NCBI RefSeq assembly: GCF_002105155.1
Contig: NW_019028988.1
Location: forward strand, 310,001 to 374,000
Direction of reading: 5' to 3'
DNA: 64,000 nt
From: Lobosporangium transversale
Taxonomy: Eukaryota > Mortierellomycota > Mortierellomycetes > Mortierellales > Mortierellaceae
The notes beneath the pieces were generated by a model. The model was given only the letters and a program-made list of their open reading frames with translations. It did not search any database and was not told the origin of the DNA. Both the position numbers and the translations under genes were made by a program. Positions 38,326 through 51,754 of this stretch are shown one piece after another; the first letter of the stretch is position 1, and each line of letters starts with the position of its first letter.

Positions 38326-39635
38326 GGGGGCTGAATCAATTAGAATAAAATGGGCTTAATACAAGATTCAAGAAAGAATGGTCTTCGTGAAAAAGGTGAT
38401 AGAGGTCAACCAACTTATAACCTACCAAAATTACATCAACATTTGACTGAAATAGTTATATCCTAACTAAAATGGCTAATCTTGCTGTGCATGGTATATC
38501 CAGATCTCTGTTGTGGTTAAGAATGATTGGAGTACAATCTTTTCTTGACACCAATGCTTTTCATGACGCATTGAATGTGAAACTTGTAGTAAAGGGGCCG
38601 AGCGCCTCCTCAAGGGTAGGATAGGGGTTTATTAGTTCATGTAGATCAAAGTCTGGCAAGCATGGCAAAATGCATTATCTCCAATAGATCCATGAAGACT
38701 GCGAGACTTAGACAGGGAGGTAAATGAGAAAAGACGTGGATCTACAGACCAAAGCATGCTTACATGTCTGGCTATAACAGCATGGATAAGGATATAGATA
38801 TACATGTTGGACGCATGTATGAAAGGTGTGCGTGTGTTCGCATATAAGGACGTCATAACGGTATGGCATCCTATCAAGAGATCACATTGCTCTGGACATA
38901 CAGCTGTCAAAAGGACTGGAGCCTTTTTTTTTTCATTGTCATATCCGAGATCACTTGAGACACAAGGAGATGAAAGAAAGAAGGAATCTGCACCTCAGAC
39001 TCATTTCACCAGCCTTCACATGGACATTGACTCTACTAAAGTGTGTCCCAGATGAACAAGAGCTCAGATACATTCAACGTCTTCCGTACTATCGATCGCG
39101 CTCATGTTCAATGACTTCGTCCTCTTCGTCCGGAAGAAAGTACAGGTATCGAAAACAGTATACTTTAAAGGCAAGGAAGGTTTATCACTGGATGCTCAGA
39201 GTTAGTAATTAAATTTTTTTGGATGTTTATCAGAAAAGCGCGTCAATCTTATGGATAAAAAGGACCTGATGTACTGTACACAATGCAGTTCAACCTTTTC
39301 GCAGATACTCTCAGCATTGGGATAACAACAGCTTGCGAGCGCTGAGTGACACGTGTTTTGATGGGTTTCTTTTCGTTTTTGACGCAAAGCCATGAGGTTT
39401 TAGGATCCTGAAGCTGATAATGATTTCATGGGAAGCCCTAATGGATGAGTAAAATATGAAGCATCAACGCATAAGAGTTCAGTGTTGTTGCTGTAAGGAT
39501 GAGAGACAAGGAATCGTCCTCATGACAGAGCCACTGTCCATTATATTTACAAAAAAAACCACGCGATCTTCAATTGCAAGATAAACTTCACTTTAATTTC
39601 ACATTTTCCTATGGTTTGGTTGTTTTACACATATT
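38326..39635. other. Intergenic, no gene seen
   Basis: About 1.3 kb between the YPT1 start and the 3' end of the Gemin7-like gene; it must include the YPT1 promoter. Small frames here have no coding character. Confidence 0.5.
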
Positions 39636-39982
39636 TCACATTGATAATTCGAGTGCATCTACATCGCTACCACGAAGGACAACTCGGTCGTAAGTCCCGA
39701 TTGGTGTTTGCAATGCGTTGATACGCACACGCTGTTCGTGTGAATCCATGGCAACAAATGTTCCACACACAGGCTTGCTATGTTTATTCGGATAGAAAAG
39801 ATTAGGATGGTTAGATCAATGACGTACTGTGTCTTCACTGCATATGTCGTTTGATTTCACGACCATTACCTGTCTGGGATTATCACAGTGCAGGGGGATG
39901 CTCCTTTTGCAGCAGCCAACCAGAACAGCAATGCTCGTTTCCTGAGATTGATGGCAATCTCTTGGTCAGTGATGTCGTCCAT
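39636..39982 (-). CDS. GEMIN7: Gemin7-like subunit of the SMN complex
   Basis: Two exons, 39982-39870 and 39777-39636, encode only 84 residues. The C-terminal half, beginning at CGTFVAMDSHEQRVRINALQ, continues TPIGTYDRVVLRGSDV; the pattern LQTPIG.....LR.SD is the hallmark of Gemin7, whose Sm-like fold pairs with Gemin6 in the SMN complex that loads Sm rings on snRNAs. The N-terminal helix (RKRALLFWLAAA) matches the place of the Gemin7 helix before the Sm fold. The length is shorter than the human protein, mostly at the disordered N-terminus. Too short for ordinary ORF detection. It diverges from SNX41/ATG20 with 168 bp between start codons. An Sm/LSm protein of another kind is the alternative, but the LQTPIG motif argues against it. 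Confidence 0.72.
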
Positions 39983-40150
39983 GAGGAAGCAGGTCCTTAT
40001 TTTAGTTGTTTTTATAACAAATTTTACAAAAGGTCAATTGCTCAACTGACCTCGCGAGACTGCTTGGCGTCTGAGTTAAATGTCCAATCCCGCATTTCTT
40101 TATTGCTTCTTTATCCACACACGCTCCATTTTGCAAAACATACTTTAGCC
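39983..40150. promoter_or_regulatory. 168-bp bidirectional promoter region
   Basis: Sits between the start codons of the Gemin7-like gene (minus) and SNX41/ATG20 (plus). No TATA box is obvious on either strand. Confidence 0.45.
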
Positions 40151-42860
40151 ATGTCCTTCTCTGACCACAGCGAGGATTCACACTCTCAGGACAATCTGCA
40201 GGCCCACAGCTCACATGCAGTTGAGCCATACACAGCTTTTACCACCATTCCTCGTGCAGCACCGGGAACCCCTTGCTGCAGTGTGAGCACACTTTTGCAC
40301 CAGCCTCATACTTCACTCTTTGTCACTTCAGCCACCAAAGTTGCAGACGGACTCACCGCTAGTTCTTATGTTGCTTACACTATCAAGCTCGGAGTAAGGA
40401 CATTATGTACCCATTGAAGGACCACGTCGTCGTGTCGATGTGCAGGCAAGCAATGCAATTTTCTTTAAAAAAAAAAAAAAAAAACTGACGTAAAACGGAA
40501 TTGTGTCTTTAGGACAATGAGGTCAGGAGACGCTACTCAGAATTTGAATCACTGAGGAAGGTGCTCTGTAGGATTTATCCAACGTTAATTGTGCCGCCCA
40601 TTCCAGAGAAGCATACTATTTGTAAGTGCCCTAACACTCACAGCTACATACTTTTTTAGCGACACAAGAAGCAAAAGAATTTTACGACAAACGGTTGGAA
40701 AAGAGCAGGGAGAGGGAGACTTTTCCTTTTCGCTCGTATCACAAATCTCACGCTGGATTAGTATCGTTACTCGCAGGATAACAGGTGCTTTAACAATCCT
40801 CCTTTTCCCCTCTTCCATTACTACTTTATCCCTCAACTATTATTTCTATTTAGCCAACTATGCAAACATTCAGAACAAGAGCAAAGAGGACGCGGTTATC
40901 GTGGAGAAGCGCAAGCGTATGCTTCAGAAGTTCCTGAACAGATTGGCAAAGCATGAGATTTTGTCTTATGAGCACATCTTCCATCGTTTTTTGGAACCGG
41001 ATGTTGCTTGGGTAAAGCATCTGTTTGTCTATTCTATAAATACTATCTTTAAAAATGATATTTAATATGTCCCTGTTCAAATGGCATTAACTTAAGGATT
41101 CTTTCTATCCAACTAACACACGTTCTATTTTGGCGCTAGGCCGAGCTGATGCACTGTCCTCCCATCACCACATTACCTAAGAATCCTTTAAACGCAACAT
41201 TGACAGCTAGTTCATCTTCACTCTCACGACCTAATTCGGCGCATCAACCATCGCCAACGTCGGAGACCAACAATTCAGGGCAGGCAGCCGTTGCGCCTTC
41301 GACATTGAAGCAACCGGACCCTCGATTCATCGATAGTGAAGTCTTTACCCAAAAGTTTGCAAACCAGCTGTCAGGAAGCATGGACCGTAGTCAAAAAAAG
41401 GTCGTCCGCAAACTTGGAGGTACATATTTATTATGCTCACGCCTTACCATGTAATTTGGAAATATTCGATGCCAAAATACCGATGCTGATTCTTGAAACT
41501 GTTTGACCACCATGTCATCTCAGAGATCGCTAGCGATAACTCGGACTTGGGGGCTACTTTGAACGGATTCAGCTTGAACGAGAATAGCTACCCGCCCTTG
41601 TCAAACGCTATTGAGCGACTTGGTCAAGCTGTTGATTCTAGTTTCATGGCTACTACTGAGTTGGTATGTCCTTTGAACATCTTTTCCAAGGATGTAGAGT
41701 TCTGATCGCGAAATATTGTAATTGTGCTTTTACGAGAGACATAATCCGACTTGACCTGTCTATTCATCATTTAGATGCAAGCATTGGAGGTCAATGTAAA
41801 TGAGCCTTTGCAAGAGTATATACAATACGCTAACATCATCAAGGGTATACTAAAATTCAGACACCAGAAACACATTCAGTCCGAGAACACAGCTGATTTG
41901 CTGGAATCTAAGAGGAGCTCTCTGGAAAATCTCGAGAGAATGGAAATTGAGGCCAAGAGAATTGAGGACGCATTGAAGCGTGAACGGTCTGGCACCTCAG
42001 ACAACGCTTTAAATTCAGCTCGCAGCGATTCTTCAGTCCACCAACAGCCGCAACAACATCAGCAAGATAGTCAATCCTCGACCATTGGTGATAATCATTC
42101 GATCTCAGATGAAGGGACATTTACGAACGAGCCCGAGTCCATCACTCCCGCAAGTGAACAGTCTGTAGAGAATTCGGAACCACACAATCCTTATGCACGA
42201 ACGAATAATAGCATGGACACAACTAACCCTTATGCTCAGCTACCTCAACCCAATCCATACGCCCATACTCATGCTCCGCACTCTACCAATGTGAAGCGTA
42301 GAAGCACTCGTCTTAACGTGTTCAGTGCTCTCAGTCATACCATCCATGGCATTATTGATGTGGATCCAGAAGCAACGAGGCGTAACAACATTGGAAAAAC
42401 TCGAGATGCCATCGCGCAGGTATTTTTTTAAAGAAAAGGAAAAAAAAAAGATTGTTTATGCTCCTATGGGACTAGACTGTTGGCCGATTTCTGATCGTTA
42501 TTTCTGCATCTACAAATAATTATTTCAGCTGGAGGAACAGTTGGAGACTACAAACGCAGATTTGGACAACATTTCACGGGCAGTACAAGGGGATTTGGAT
42601 CGCTTTCAGCGTCAGAAAATTAAAGACTTGCGAGATATCTTGCTTGAATACGCTAAGGCACATCAGAGGTGGTGCCAAAAGGTACAACTTTTTTTTTTTT
42701 TTTTTTTTTCTTTTCTTTTTTTTTTTTTAAAAAAAAAGATGGAAGTGTGTCTTTGTTTATCATTATGGTATTAAAAGTTAAAAACATATGGCTCAATTCG
42801 CAATAGAACTTGGGATCATGGAGTGAGGCCAAGGAACTCGTCGAGAATATACCAGTCTAA
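40151..42860 (+). CDS. SNX41: Sorting nexin SNX41/ATG20 (PX-BAR)
   Basis: Eight exons in phase: 40151-40393, 40513-40621, 40854-41011, 41140-41419, 41524-41663, 41775-42419, 42529-42681 and 42807-42860, about 593 residues. The PX domain runs from about residue 58 to 170 with the phosphoinositide-binding [11 protein letters not shown], the proline loop VPPIPEKHT, and [16 protein letters not shown]. Past it come Ser/Pro-rich linker, then a BAR-like helical region ([20 protein letters not shown]), a Gln/Ser-rich insertion with repeated NPYA motifs (about 430-465), and the C-terminal helix ending [20 protein letters not shown] and [11 protein letters not shown]. This order matches fungal SNX41/ATG20, which recycle cargo from endosomes and act in selective autophagy. 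SNX41 and ATG20 are paralogues and I cannot separate them here. Introns 1 and 7 contain long A or T tracts. Confidence 0.88.
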
Positions 42861-42890
42861 AAAAGAACATCAACAGAAGATTGGCTCCGA

Positions 42891-42921
<31 letters not shown>

Positions 42922-43111
42922 CTTTAAAAAGAAAAGAAAGAAAAGAAGAGAAAAGAAAAAGAAAGAAAAATAATTAAATAAATAAATATAAGAATGGAAG
43001 TAAAATTGTCTCTTTTCGTTGACACTTCTTTGTAAGCTTGAGATACTTCTTTACCTTATCAGACTTTTTTTTTTTTTTTTTTTTTTTTGATAAATAGGTA
43101 TTGTTTATCAT
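42861..43111. repeat. Homopolymer-rich gap between convergent genes
   Basis: Contains T28 near 42894-42921, a purine-rich GAAAA stretch, TAAATAAATAAATATAA near 42,973 that can serve as poly(A) signal, and a T25 near 43064-43088. It separates SNX41 from the BTB gene. Confidence 0.6.
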
Positions 43112-44240
43112 TTAGACTGTTGTAGAGTCTAAGTACTGCCTGCATGCATTGTATTCCTTATCCGAACTCCAACCTTCCGCCTTCACAATAGTCATAACCA
43201 ACTGTTCTGATCTGCAACCAACTCGGACTAATGCTCTGCCCAAAAATAATCGCAGTGCTCTGCCAGGCGGGGTCACTTTTGCAGACGACAACGCCAATCT
43301 GCGGATGATGGGCTCCAGTTCCTCTTGGCCCTTGTATGCCTGTCCATCAAGGTGGAAAAAAAGGTTGGGTGAAAGCTGAACAATATTTGCAGCCATAGTC
43401 AAGGTTTGTAGCCCCAAATGTTTACAAATCTTGTTCAAAATTGTGAGATCTTCATCTCGGTAAACAAAAATGTGTTGATCACCCAACATGGATGAGTTGA
43501 CAGATCCTGGCCAAATAGCAAAAAGCTCGATACTCGAGAACTCAACCACGATTGCCAACGGCTCAATCTCCGGTGTAGGTTTATAGAGTAAATCCTGTAG
43601 TTCTGGAGATTGAACAAGTGCACGATTCTGCTCGAAAATTTTTTCTTTACCGCTGTTGTCAGTCATAGTAATGTCCTCTTTTTGAGATGGGTTAACGTCT
43701 GTACTGGATCCACCCCCGTTACTTGACCTTAATTGGTTGTTGCTGTTATTATTATCAATCCCACTGCCACTACTACTATCCACAATGGGCTCATCACCAA
43801 ATGCTGAAGGTGTAGAATTCTGTCGGCCAGTATGAGGGTCCTTGACAAACTCACGCCAACCCTTGACCAAAACATGTTTAACTTTGATGTTTTTGAGAAG
43901 CATGGTCACCTCAGGCTTGATCCGCTCCTCAGATCGAGTAGGGAATCCACTGTAAACATATTCTGTGCCCAAGGAAAGCTTCTGGATAAGACTGTTAAGT
44001 TTGAAGTAGCGAGCTTCTTTGAGAAGATTGCTCCGATGGACTTTATCCCGAACCAGAATGTCATATCCTTGTAGATGACTAAGAATATCTCTGAAGAGTT
44101 CTGGTGATCGACTGAAGAAGGTTGGAGTAAGGTTTCGATCTGCGTAAGGTGTAAGAAGTGCAAAAAAGTTGGGAGAGTCGTTTAAAATAGTTTCCCGTGC
44201 AATCTTGAAAACTGTCCCACTCACGTTTATGAACCTTTGC

Positions 44241-44271
<31 letters not shown>

Positions 44272-44796
44272 AAGTGAATAAGTGAAAGAAAAGAAAACAA
44301 AAGAAAGCAAGGAAAAGAAAAGGAGTGCTTACATCGTCTGACGCAGGTTTTCGATTAGACGTCTCAGATTATAGAAGTGTGCATCCATTATTAGATTCTC
44401 TAGATGAACTTCGTCCCGGGCAGCAACATAATAGCCTTGCATATGCTTGACAATATCTCGGAAAACATCTGGATTGCGATCAACATGTAGTGTCCGCGTC
44501 AAATATTCATTGCGGCTTGGATTGTTGAAGACTGAAACGTATCCATAGATTAAAAGAAAAAAGAAAAAGGGCGTGTTGCACAAATGTTAATATAGAGCAA
44601 AGGACAGATCTACAGCTTCATTTGAAGACTGTGAGTTCTTACTTTCAGAAAAAAAATTAGGGGTATCATATTGGATTGCGGTCATAGTAACCCGAAAACT
44701 TTCTCCAGAGACCACAATTGTATAGAATGACGCTGGATCAAGCGCAGACAAAGGTGGTAGCGGTCGCGGCGCTGGAGAACTAGATATATGGGACAT
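43112..44796 (-). CDS. Protein with two BTB/T1-type domains
   Basis: Three exons in phase, 44796-44643, 44531-44333 and 44234-43112, give 491 residues. Two KCTD-like (K+-channel tetramerisation type) BTB segments follow each other: residues about 24-118 (FYTIVVSGESFRVTMTAI, then the LHVDRNPDVFRDIVKHMQGY motif) and about 119-215 (FINVSGTVFKIARETIL, then FFSRSPELFRDILSHLQGYD). The repeated pattern NFF....R....FRDI..H.QGY shows that one arose from the other. The rest is an Asn/Ser-rich linker and a C-terminal alpha/beta region of unknown fold. Yeast has similar uncharacterised BTB proteins (YLR108C/YDR132C type, family knowledge). A role as Cullin-3 adaptor is possible but unproven. Both introns fall inside or between the BTB repeats; the second has a T26 tract on the coding strand at its acceptor. 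Confidence 0.8.
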
Positions 44797-47105
44797 GTCT
44801 AAAATAAAGAAAAAAAGTTGTATTCAGTAGTTCTAGTTGGAATTTCGTGGAGTCTTTTTATTTATATTATTCAATATTATGGTTTTTCTTTTTTCTTTTC
44901 TTTTCATTTTTTTTAAAAAAAAGCATACGGGAATGTAAAGTTCTACTGCTTGTAAAGATGATGTCTGCGAGATGAGAAGGAATCAAGCTTCCTTTTACAC
45001 ACGAAAAGTATATGCACTTGACTGAACTTGATTAATCAAGCATGGCTACTCTGATAGTGGCTTAAAAAACGCGACATTTTTAGCTACAAGACCTGATTCG
45101 CCACCACTTTTATCTGCGTGGTCAGAAGTAGCTCTGAGATGTAGACAATAATAGGTTTGATGGGGCAATCGCTTTGATTTTAGCCATGACGACTTGAAGC
45201 GCCGCAGAATCTCTTAGATTAGTTTATTTGGAGGCATGTCAGCTCTCATCCATCCTCATTTTGGCATCATATCGCCTACGAATATCTTTAAGAAGACGTG
45301 TTACTTATAGAGCCATACAAATCCCTATTACAGACATCAACTGAATTCATTTCTGAGTGGGACTTGAATATATGGTAGATATGAGCGGAATAACTTACAA
45401 TATAGATCCAATTGCCTCTGTTTCAATGCAGACAATCTCTTGAGCTACGATTGTGTTAAGGTAAACATCTCCTTTGGTTGAGGTCAGGGCCCAACTAAGA
45501 ATCCAGGCTTTTTGACGGTCGACATGCGACCGTAAAGTTGACAACGGAAGCAAGCATCTTTAATTTACCACTCAACTCACAAAGGAGACTACAGCACACG
45601 CACTAATCCAAGTTCGCAAATTAGTTAGTAGCGCCGCCCCTGTAATTACCTTTGAGTCCCTTGCCAATTTCCACTTTGCCATAGCGAATCTGTATGAGCG
45701 CAATAGTGTACTGGAATAAACCTCGTCTCAGCGCTGGCCAATGGTGTATCTTAATGGGGGCTATTCTTTCACCCCTCTGCCAATGAGCAGAAGGAAGCGA
45801 GAGATTAATCACTTCAAGGGGAATGAGGTATCAAATGGTTTTATGAAAGGAACATTCACAGGCTTGCATCTCTTCAGGTGCTTTGTTTACATTTCTCGAT
45901 GTGCTTCGTGTGATTTTTGTATGAACAAAGCAAAAAAGGTCTTTCTGTGGCCTTAACTGATGACTGTTCGCCATCGTCGAAGGTTAAGGATGATGACAGA
46001 CTGATCATCTATTGCAGGTGCAATACGAAGCATGATGCATTTTAATAAACATCCTTGATTTTCTGCTCGATCTTTCTTTGGTAAAAAGATTGTGTCGGGC
46101 TGTGCATTGGAATAATTCTTCAAGGCGCCGTTTTTTGTGTTGACTAGTCCTATCTTGCGCAGCGCAGTCAGATCTGGATCCCTTAGTCCAATAGCAAAGA
46201 AAGGCTGTCCTACTACAAACATGCAACGCGTCCTCGACTTTTTGTTTCTTCAGGTCAATAAAGAAAACTTTCTTTTTTTTTATTCTTGCGAGATAAAAAG
46301 TATATTTATAAGAAATGATGACAAAAGAACCGACTGGGCTCCGATTTGTATATCTGTCTGACTTTTATGATACCTATCACGCCCGTAGTTTGCATTCATT
46401 TGCCCAATGTACGTCTAGATACGCAGTCAATACCTTTTCTATATATTTATGTCTATTAATTGACTGGTTCTCATCAATCTATGAAAATATGAAAGAGAGC
46501 AGTACACATGGTGCCTCATTGTTCTATTTTTTAAATGGCTGGTATACCGGTTTATTGACTTATCGTTTACACTTCGTGCTGTCTGAAGAAAGAAAAGCAA
46601 TACGAGGAGAGGGATGGAGTGAGCGGAGGAGATATACATGTACTGTGAGGGTAGAAAGTTGTTATCTAAGTCGTCACTGCTTTGTGTTGGGAGAGCCATG
46701 CTTCTTAGGGTGAATCGCTGCCAGAGCATTTTAAAAGGAAGAAGTTTAGTGGAGCGTTCACTTGAACGACTAGAAAAGCTAAAAGGAACGTGGGGCATCA
46801 ACAACAACAACAACAGCCTCCTTTCTCTCCTGTGCTCGTTCATTCAGTAGACTTTCTCCCTCTCTCTCTGTTTCATTTTCACCTTTGCTCCTCCCCTCTC
46901 AAACTTAACACCCAAATAAGAAGGCTATTTTCTTTTTTCTTTTTTTTTTCCAGTTTCATTCCCTTGTACTTCATCCGACCCGCAACTTGCACACACACGC
47001 ACACAGACTCTCAATACCTAATTCCCTCTCCCGTCATCCTCGTTGTTAATTACCATCTGACTAGCCTTGACAACCCTGTATTCCTTCTCAATATCGCTCA
47101 TCATT
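44797..47105. other. Intergenic, 2.3 kb
   Basis: No gene can be supported. Two minus-strand frames (46222-45953, 89 residues; 45812-45621, 63 residues, ending in a basic Gly-rich tail) are protein-like but unrecognised. The right end, 46,810-46,960, is C/T-rich and includes a T-run ending CCAG near 46,951 that may be a 5'-leader intron acceptor of the Zn2Cys6 gene. Confidence 0.45.
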
Positions 47106-50100
47106 ATGACAAAACATACTTCTACGGTTATGGCTACTCCAGATTCCCGTCCTGCGCGGCACATGTCAGAATCTGACCATGAAGACGACCATGACCACGA
47201 GATGGACCATGAAGACAATGACATTGATGATTCTCAACAATATCTTGGAGGCGCTAGCAGTAGTGGATCTACTCCCATCAAACGTAAAAGGCTCACTCAA
47301 GCATGCGACCCTTGTCGAAAGAAAAAGATCAAGTGCGGTAAGGTTTGCTCCTCCAACTATATTCATTTTTTGTTTCTACTGGGCTGGTGATCCCAAACCT
47401 GGAATAATAAAGTTACGTTAATGTGTATGTGTACTCTCTTCCCATTTTTGTGATCTGTTTGCTCTAATCTTGAATAAATAGATGGTATCAAGCCTAGTTG
47501 TGCCAACTGCGCGAAACTCGACATCCATTGCACATATCTACCCTCAATGAAAAAGCGCGGTCCACGTCAAGGATACATCGAATTGCTCGAGAAGAGACTC
47601 GATAAGATGGAAAAGATGTTACAACATGGTCCTGCCGTTATCGATACAGATTTCATAGATTCAAATATCTCCAATCGCCGGCGAGGATCTCTCTCAGATG
47701 GTGATAGTGAGACTACTGAGACATCCTGTAGTCGACAAGAGTTATCTGATCCAAGGTATTTTGGCAATACCTCACCCCTATCACATTATGATAATCAAAA
47801 GGCACTCACTCACCCAATGCTTCACAGCCAACATACCAAACTACGACCAGATCAAAGCCCTCTGACCAGGACAAAGAGACCTATCTACGGTATCAAGGAT
47901 GAGGTCCCACGTAAAGACATCCTCGATCATCTTATTCAGCTCTTCTTCGATTCAGTTTACTACCAATTCCCCGTCATTCACCCTGGATCATTCATGAAGC
48001 AATATCGCGAGGGCAAAGTCTCACCCAATCTACTCAATGCGCTCTGTGCGGGCGTCGCTCGATTCTCGAATCACCCCGATGTTGTTACCACCCCATCATT
48101 TCTGGCTGGCGAGCCTTTCGCCACTAATGTTAGAGCATCATTGATTGATTCTGTGGATGTACCTACAGTCTCAAATGTTCAAGCGCTGCTATTCTTATCC
48201 ATGTTTGAATATGGGGCTGCCAGAGGCCCGAGAGCATGGATGTTTGGTGGCATGGCTATCCGCATGGCGCAGGAACTCGGCTTGAATCGTGAGGACAGTA
48301 GTCCGGTGTTTAACCTCAAGGGTGATTGGGTACTGCGCGAAACAAGAAGGAGGACCTTTTGGGCCTGCTTCATTATGGATGTGCTTGCATCATCATCATC
48401 GGGTCGACCAAGGATGATCGATGAGCGGGATTGCGAGGTACTGTTGCCAAGTGAAGACAATGCCTGGCATGAAGCTCGACCTGTCGTTACAGAGATGTTG
48501 GAGGAGGAGAATGATTCCGAGGGACTTTCCTCAGTGAAACATGAGACAGATGCAGATGATACAGGCTCAAATAATGCACCAGATTCTTGGCCTGGGACAT
48601 CAACTAAAAAGAATGGCTCTAGCAGTGCCCAACCATCAAAAGAAGACGAAGCAAGTCAAAAATGCCATAGTCTGAGCTCGTTTGCATATCTGATTCGTAT
48701 CCTTGCAATACTCGGTAAAGTCTCACAATACGTGAATCGCCCGCGAACTAAAAAGTCAATTCCACCAAACGAGCCAGGATCTGAATTCGCCATTATCGAT
48801 GCTGCTCTGGCTGCATGGCTCCAGTCAGTTCCATCTCAATTTGGCTATTCACCGGATAACACCAGGATGCTGAAGGATAGAGGCGAAGGGTGTATCATCA
48901 TCTTTATGCATGTCGTGTACCATACTTCTGTAGTTTTACTTCACCGACCTATCCTTGCTGCTGACAAAGCTAGTTTTCCTATGGACCCCGAATTTGTCGA
49001 AAACTCTACTAAACGTTGCGCTGAAGCTGCGGCCAAAGTATCAGAGGTACTTGAATTTGTTACTGCACAGAATTATCCTCCACGGATCTATATCTCGTCG
49101 TTTTTCGCCTATCCCGTCTTCACTACTGCCACAATGTAAGTTACTGGATACCTTATATTATATATTTTTATAATCACTGATCATTGGCATTGATTCTTTT
49201 TTCTTTGGTAATCTGACTTGCTTTGAATGTATTGATTCCGAACACGCTCTGTAGTCATATCACGAATGCTTTTGCATCCGATCCTGCCATTGCAGCAAAA
49301 GCTCGACGTAACCTTAGCATCCATGTTAAGATTTTGCAGACCATGAAGACATATTGGGCCATGGCTGACAAATTTTTCTACATCATTCGTGATCTATACT
49401 CCATTCAATCCAAAATAAGTTCATCTGCTAATGGTGGCATAATTGTACCACAAGTCGTGTCTCACAATCCGTATAGCTCTAGCCGCAATTATGCAGCAGA
49501 TAGTGAAGTTAATCCGACGAAGAACAAAGAAGCCTCTCGGACCCGTGGCAAAAATGGCAAAAATGACGAGTCTAGTCGTGCTGGGTTAGAGGGTGATTCA
49601 CCCGCGCCGCGCATGGTGGTCAACAGTAAGCTGGCCTCTATTAGCTCCTTCTTGAAAAGTGATTCCGGATTGATTGCGCTCTGGCGTCGCGCAACTGAGA
49701 TGCAGGTTATTGACGAAGCGAATCAACAAAAGCGGCGAATCTTAGCCACAGAGGATACCAATAAAAACCAGTCTAGTACTTCGCAAATTGACAATACAAA
49801 AGATCAAGAGGAAAAAGAACAAAAGGAGCGCCTTCAACGCATGAACCAGCTCGAGATACAAGAGATTAATCAAGAATTCGAGCGACAGCGAAAGGCAAAG
49901 ATGTTGGAGGAACAACAGCAGCAGGTACTTAGTAACAAGGATTGTGAGACCTCGGAGTCTCAATTAGTAGAGAAGCGGCAGGCTGAAGACAACGAGCCTT
50001 CACATCTTCGAGCTTCTAAGCAGGCCAGAGTTACTAAGACTCTAGTCGCAACCGCAACCGTAGCCACAGCTCCGCAGCCATCACATGCTCCAAACCAAAC

Positions 50101-51538
50101 ACCTCTCTCAAACTTATCTTCCGTTGGATCCCTTGACGGCAGTGCTAATCCTACATGGTCTCCAGGGCTTGAGCAAAGTCCAGCACAACCCATGACTCCG
50201 CTAAAATCGAACTCTAATAGTAACATGACATACCGACACACCGTGCTTCAGGGGCCAGATCAGCTTCAACAGTTTCAAGGACGGGAAGGCTACATCATGC
50301 AGCCATTGCTGGTTCAGACAAGCGTACCGTCTTTAGCCTCGGCTGCTAAATCCGATATGAATCAACACTTGTTGAACGTATATACGCAACAGCATCAACA
50401 GCAAGAGGCTTTATCCCAAGCCATTGATATGAGACAAAATGCCAACATCCAAAAGCAACAGCAGCGACTCCAGCAACAGCGGCAGCAGGCTCCAGTATCA
50501 TCGTCTTTAGCATTTGGGCCGCCTGGAGGCTTAAACACCTCACTCATTCCCTCAGTATCGGCATCGGTCCAACAGCAGCAAATGGCCCAATACCAACCTC
50601 AACACCAGCATCAACAACGGCATCAACATCAACATCATCAACAACCAGGAATGGCCCCTGGGTCAGGGTTTGGCCCCCCATTGGTGTATGGTAGCAGCTA
50701 CAGCCATAACCAGTCTTCAAGGGCGCAAGCAGAGATGGCAGATTCAATCTTTGACTTTGCTATGCCTCTGGGTGATTTGAACTTTTTGTCAAGTTCATTC
50801 CAAATGACTCCTATGATGATGCACCAAAACTCTATCAATAATAACAGCAGTGTCAGCAGTAGTGCTGCTATAGGGGTCAGTACGTCATTATCGACTATAC
50901 CTTTACGCTCTGCACACGGACCACTGACAGCAGATACGAACTCTTCACCGTCTGCACCCAGTCCTGTAGGCTCAACGACCTCATCCTCAGCGGCATCCAT
51001 GCTTATGCCAGGTCCTGAGCCAAGTACGGATCTTTCGCCTGTTAGGGGTCGCGCTGCATCCGATTCTAAGAGCCCGCCGACTTCTACTCAAAACAATATA
51101 TCACCAGGACTTCATTCGTTCATGATGTCGGACGAGGCGTTCTCTGATATGCAGTCAACTCCGGATTCGCTGGTTCGATATCTAAACATTCACCATGAGC
51201 AGCTGCGCCAAGAAATGCAGCTACAGCAACAGGATATTCATCCTGTTCTGAACCAGCAAAACTCGCTCATCTATGATGACTATTTTCATTTGAGTCAACT
51301 CTTGCCTAATACAGCAAATTTAACGCAGCAAGGGCAGTTGGCGGCATTGCATCATTTACAAACACAGCAACACCAACAGCTGCTCCAGCAACAACAGCAG
51401 CAAGCTCGGCAAAAGCAACTTCAGCCGCTCCAGCAGCAGCAGCAACAACAACAGCCTATGACGACTATGAGAATGGAGATGGATACTTCAATTGTTGGTC
51501 GTCCCTCTGTTCATACATCTATTCCCTCATTCCAATAG
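47106..51538 (+). CDS. Zn2Cys6 transcription factor with fungal_trans domain
   Basis: Three exons in phase, 47106-47337, 47482-49135 and 49255-51538, make about 1,389 residues. The binuclear cluster is complete: Cys67, 70, 77, 84, 87 and 94 (CDPCRKKKIKC, then SCANC and HC), split by the first intron after the third Cys. A basic linker and dimerisation helix follow (YIELLEKRLDKMEKML). The middle homology (fungal_trans) domain spans about 190-640, with FPVIHPGSFMKQY, GGMAIRMAQELGLNRED and RRRTFWACFIMDVL. The C-terminal 600 residues are Gln/Ser-rich with long poly-Gln tracts and are likely disordered. The ATG at 47106 is the first good start after the pyrimidine-rich leader. Such factors regulate metabolic genes; the target is unknown. 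Its size is at the upper end for the family because of the Gln-rich tail. Confidence 0.9.
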
Positions 51539-51754
51539 ACAACTCTGCATAACTTCTATATGCCTCACGTATATCTGTACCATAAGCCATTCCATTGTTG
51601 AAGCACTAAACCACTTGTATTATCATTTATACACTGATATCAGTCTTAAATTGTATATGTATATTAGACTATGAGGCTATATTTTTTTTTTTCTTCATGT
51701 TTGACTATGATAAATGGCATGGGTAGATAGTGTGGCAATCATGGATCATATTAC

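Noticed and set aside
45621-46222. Two minus-strand frames (89 and 63 codons) as genes
   Set aside because: Protein-like in places but no motif, no matching exons and no clear promoter; mentioned only within the intergenic entry.
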